From: Panorpa germanica
Lineage: Eukaryota; Arthropoda; Insecta; Mecoptera; Panorpidae
DNA length: 64,000 nt
NCBI GenBank assembly: GCA_963678705.1
Contig: OY783217.1
Location: 1,116,001-1,180,000, forward strand
Direction of reading: 5' to 3'
Positions 61,256-64,000 of this stretch are shown piece after piece; the stretch's first letter is position 1; every line of letters begins with the position of its first letter. The position numbers were made by a program, and so were the translations under genes. The notes beneath the pieces were generated by a model that searched no databases, was not told where the DNA came from, and saw only the letters and a program-made list of their open reading frames with translations.

Positions 61256-63619
61256 GGCATCAACAATTTGTATTGATACACCACAGACCGTTTGTCCGTT
61301 AGTCCCCCCTCCTCTCCTCCGGCGCACATCTCATACGGATCCATGCCCACTAATCATGTGAACAATACAATAATTTGTTTAATTCACAGTCTGCACACGC
61401 AGAGAATATACCGTAAATATGAATTTTACACTGTCAAGTTATAATAAGGTTCTATTTATGAAATAAATTCTATTTGTTTATTTCAGAGCACATGGGCTTG
61501 ACATTTCTATATAATTAATAAACTATACTTATTTTTACATTTACAAAATACGTGATTGTAAATGTAAGTTAATATTGTTTTTGTTTCACTTACTCCTAAT
61601 AGATTGTGGTCGTTATCGAGAGAGACAAACATACTCAGCCCGGATTACTATTTATCATTGTTCATATTCTTATTTACCTATGATCAAATAAATACTTAAA
61701 GTAATTGAATTCAATTCGGAACTCCAAGTATAATTAATAAATCCTAAGGATTACCGTGAAGTGTGGGGGGAGGGGGTTTAAGAACGGGTAAGCTAGTCCC
61801 GTGAGGTCATTTTTTGATTACTATAATCGAAGAGATTTAATCCTTTGTGGAAAGCCATATTAATACCCCCAAAAACATATTGAATAAGGTTTTTCCTGAT
61901 ATATATAAAAATAACCCTAAACTTTTGCAGACTATGTCTCTGGGTGAGAGGTGGAGATGTTGACTGTGCTCCAAAAGGTAAGGAGTGAGGGAGATGGTGG
62001 AGGAGCACACGTCGTAGCGTTAAGGGGGGAGTCAGGGGCCGCAGAACGCGCAAGGGATGAATTTCCAATGATTAATTTGTGCTCGTAAGCGGATTTGTGG
62101 CTTGGTTGTCGAGATATTATATACCAAATAGTTACCGTTTGTATTGGAATACAAACATAGCGGCAATATCATGATTAACGGCTTGAAATGAGTAAACATA
62201 TAAACTCTGATCAGCTGGTTAATTATCGTACTTAATGTGACTATCTTTGCGGGTGCATATTTCAGCTTAAATACAGAGCCAAATTTACACTTAAATTTAT
62301 AGGGCATTTTGAATTTTTCAGTAATTTGAATAAATACAATTAAGTTTTAATTTTAATTATTTTACAACAAAAATATATACAATCAGATTTTACTGTATTG
62401 TATTGTATTTAATTATTATTTAAGTCGTTCCGGTTTACAATATCCTTACAAGTTCATTTAATTTAAATTTGCTCCTTTTACTATTTCATTTCAGTCTAAT
62501 TACATTTTAACATTTTGATCCTCTTTAGAGCTAATTAAAATTCTCTTTTATACGTATCTTCTGTACTGTACCTTCACCTCTTTTCTTCTCTGTTTGCTCT
62601 CTTGAGTCGGCCATTCTTGTCACTTCTCACGGCCAAATTTTGAATTAACTGTGGTTTCTTATAAACCGTGGTTAATACCTTTGTTTCTCAGCTCTGATTT
62701 AGGTTTGAGGCGATCTTGCTTCACAGTTTTGGTTAGTTCATTCTGTATAAAATTAGAATTTAAAAAGCCATTTTTTAGGTTAATGGGTAAACTGGCTATT
62801 AAACAATCGGTTCTCAATCAGCCATTAAATATAACACTTGTATTTGTGGTTTTGAAAAAAATATCCAACCCTAATTTACCGAATCGAAAATAAAAATGTT
62901 TCACATGACAAATATTTATTTTCTTGTGATATTACATGCTTATAAAATATTGATTTAATTTTTCAGCTGTATTCAAGTTGTGAATAACATCGGTACTGGC
63001 AAAATTGATATGATTCCACACAAAGCCGCTAGAGGGGGAGGTGGATTTATGGTTTATGCCCGCAGATTTGTGCCTGTGCCAGGCAACATAATAACATAAC
63101 GATAACATAGATGACAGAACTCCAGACTGTGTGCGGAATGGGGTAGAGAGGGGTAGGAGTGATAACGACAAGATTTGACAGGTATATTAGCACATATACA
63201 TTAAATAACTTTGAAACTGGTATAGAAATTGTTAAGTAAATATATATTATATAAATATATAAAATAAGTAGACGAATCAAGAAATACGCAGTCGTCTGCA
63301 GTTATTTTACCAGGCTTTGTTTGAGAGTTTTTAGAGATATAAAATCGGAGAGATGGAGAAAGGAGATGACTGTATTCATGAGAGAACAGCTTATATCCGT
63401 AATGAACATCGTTTACATCAGTACTAGACGTTTACAAGCTACATTTCTTTAACAAGATATAACACTAACTTGCAAAATAGATGAGAACTCTAGGTAGAAA
63501 CAGAACTACACAATATTATGTTTGCCCCATTCCTATCCAAGTTATATATTTGCATCTATGTTATCACATAGGCATAAAGGCATTTCAGTGGTGACCGGAA
63601 CACCTTGCTTATCAACAGC
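61256..63619. other. gene-free stretch
   Basis: No coding exon was supported. A GC-richer stretch at about 61930-62060 has frames on the minus strand only, without motifs. The rest is AT-rich. Confidence 0.5.
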
Positions 63620-63622
63620 TAA

Positions 63623-64000
63623 TGCCGGATTCACACCAGAGAGACAAAACAACAAAACACGAACAAAAACGCCAATGTTTACACCAAAGAGACAGTTCTT
63701 AAAACATTTTTGTCTTTTAAAACTGTTTTAGTAAACAAAACACATTCCCATCTGGAGTCAGTAAGATCAAAGGAAAACACTTTTGTTGTTGATTTTCAGT
63801 CTGCTTAGTTTGAACACGCAGTTTGTTGTTTATTTGGCTAGCTACTAGTTCCAAGAGCAGTTATAAATAAGTGCAGAATGCAGTGGACAAATGATAAGAC
63901 CAGTAATTTAATAGAAATGTATTGCCAACAGAATAATTTGTGGGATACTAAATTTTTATGGGACACACAGAAAACACTAAAAACAAAACCAGTATGTTCA
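63623..64000 (+). mobile_element. probable PIF/Harbinger element, left part (cut by window end)
   Basis: After TAA (63620-63622) the sequence starts TGCCGGATTCACACCAGAGA, similar in layout to the GGCCGTCTGCACACGG ends of the two Harbinger-type MITEs in this window. Two related subterminal blocks follow (CACACCAGAGAGACAAAACA and ACACCAAAGAGACAG). The element then encodes a MADF-like protein, a usual partner gene in PIF/Harbinger elements. The right end is outside the window. Confidence 0.45.
63878..64000 (+). CDS. MADF (Myb/SANT-like) domain protein, 5' part
   Basis: An open frame from the ATG at 63878 runs to the window end (41 codons). It reads MQWTNDKTSNLIEMYCQQNN followed by LWDTKFLWDTQKT. 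The pattern W-x-x-[DE]-x(5)-LIEhh-x(5)-LWD is the start of the MADF/Myb-SANT-like DNA-binding domain found in insect regulators and in the accessory protein of PIF/Harbinger transposons. Given a transposon-like end about 255 bp upstream, a transposon origin is favoured over a host gene. Nothing can be said about the rest of the protein. Confidence 0.5.
   Translation, partial: MQWTNDKTSNLIEMYCQQNNLWDTKFLWDTQKTLKTKPVCS

Noticed and set aside
1-64000. tRNA, rRNA, CRISPR or bacterial operon signals
   Set aside because: No B-box (GGTTCGANTCC) with matching cloverleaf, rRNA motif, spaced direct-repeat array or Shine-Dalgarno-led gene series was seen; the window is eukaryotic.

Overview
The window reads as nuclear DNA of an insect. 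It is AT-rich with long intergenic stretches, short introns and many small dead transposons, and it carries two RR-2 (Rebers-Riddiford) cuticular protein genes and a FoxQ2-type forkhead gene. The cuticle signal peptides begin MAFK and are split by an intron after codon 4, as in many insects. I cannot name the species. No bacterial or viral genes, rRNA, tRNA or CRISPR array were seen.

Layout. 1-10.5 kb has no recognised gene; it holds two inverted copies of a hAT-type MITE with 8-bp target duplications and a copy of a second MITE family. A single-exon forkhead transcription factor (FoxQ2 type) lies on the minus strand at 10.5-11.7 kb. 12-28.5 kb is mostly unique AT-rich DNA with scattered repeats, a 260-bp tandem duplication at 20.1-20.7 kb and two orphan exon-like segments. 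28.9-41.2 kb is the most interesting part: five paralogous two-exon genes for cysteine-rich proteins, one on the minus strand and four in tandem on the plus strand. 41.5-54.3 kb is again gene-poor. Two RR-2 cuticular protein genes follow at 54.4-55.8 and 59.2-60.2 kb, both plus strand. A 727-bp MITE with TTAA flanks lies at 60.5-61.3 kb. The window ends inside an open frame resembling a MADF (Myb/SANT-like) protein, probably part of a PIF/Harbinger element.

The cysteine-rich cluster. Each gene has a tiny first exon of 17-21 codons, a phase-0 intron, and one large second exon. The first exons fall below an ordinary ORF length cut-off and were found here by aligning the paralogs. Four proteins (220-352 residues) share a core with CCRVxMPGC and PRPSFxEC motifs and an R-x-[FYN]-[FY]-[SA] motif upstream. 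I think they belong to the Drosophila DUF1431 cysteine-rich family, whose members are often testis-expressed, but I could not check this. The fifth gene has the same gene structure but encodes about 1398 residues, with two kinds of internal repeat, including about fifteen 17-residue coiled-coil-like units, and a degenerate cysteine tail. One family member has thus grown into a long fibrous protein next to its compact relatives.

Limits. No similarity search, expression data or structure prediction was available. Intron boundaries rest on splice consensus, reading frame and paralog alignment. Repeat superfamily names rest on terminal repeats and target duplications seen by eye.
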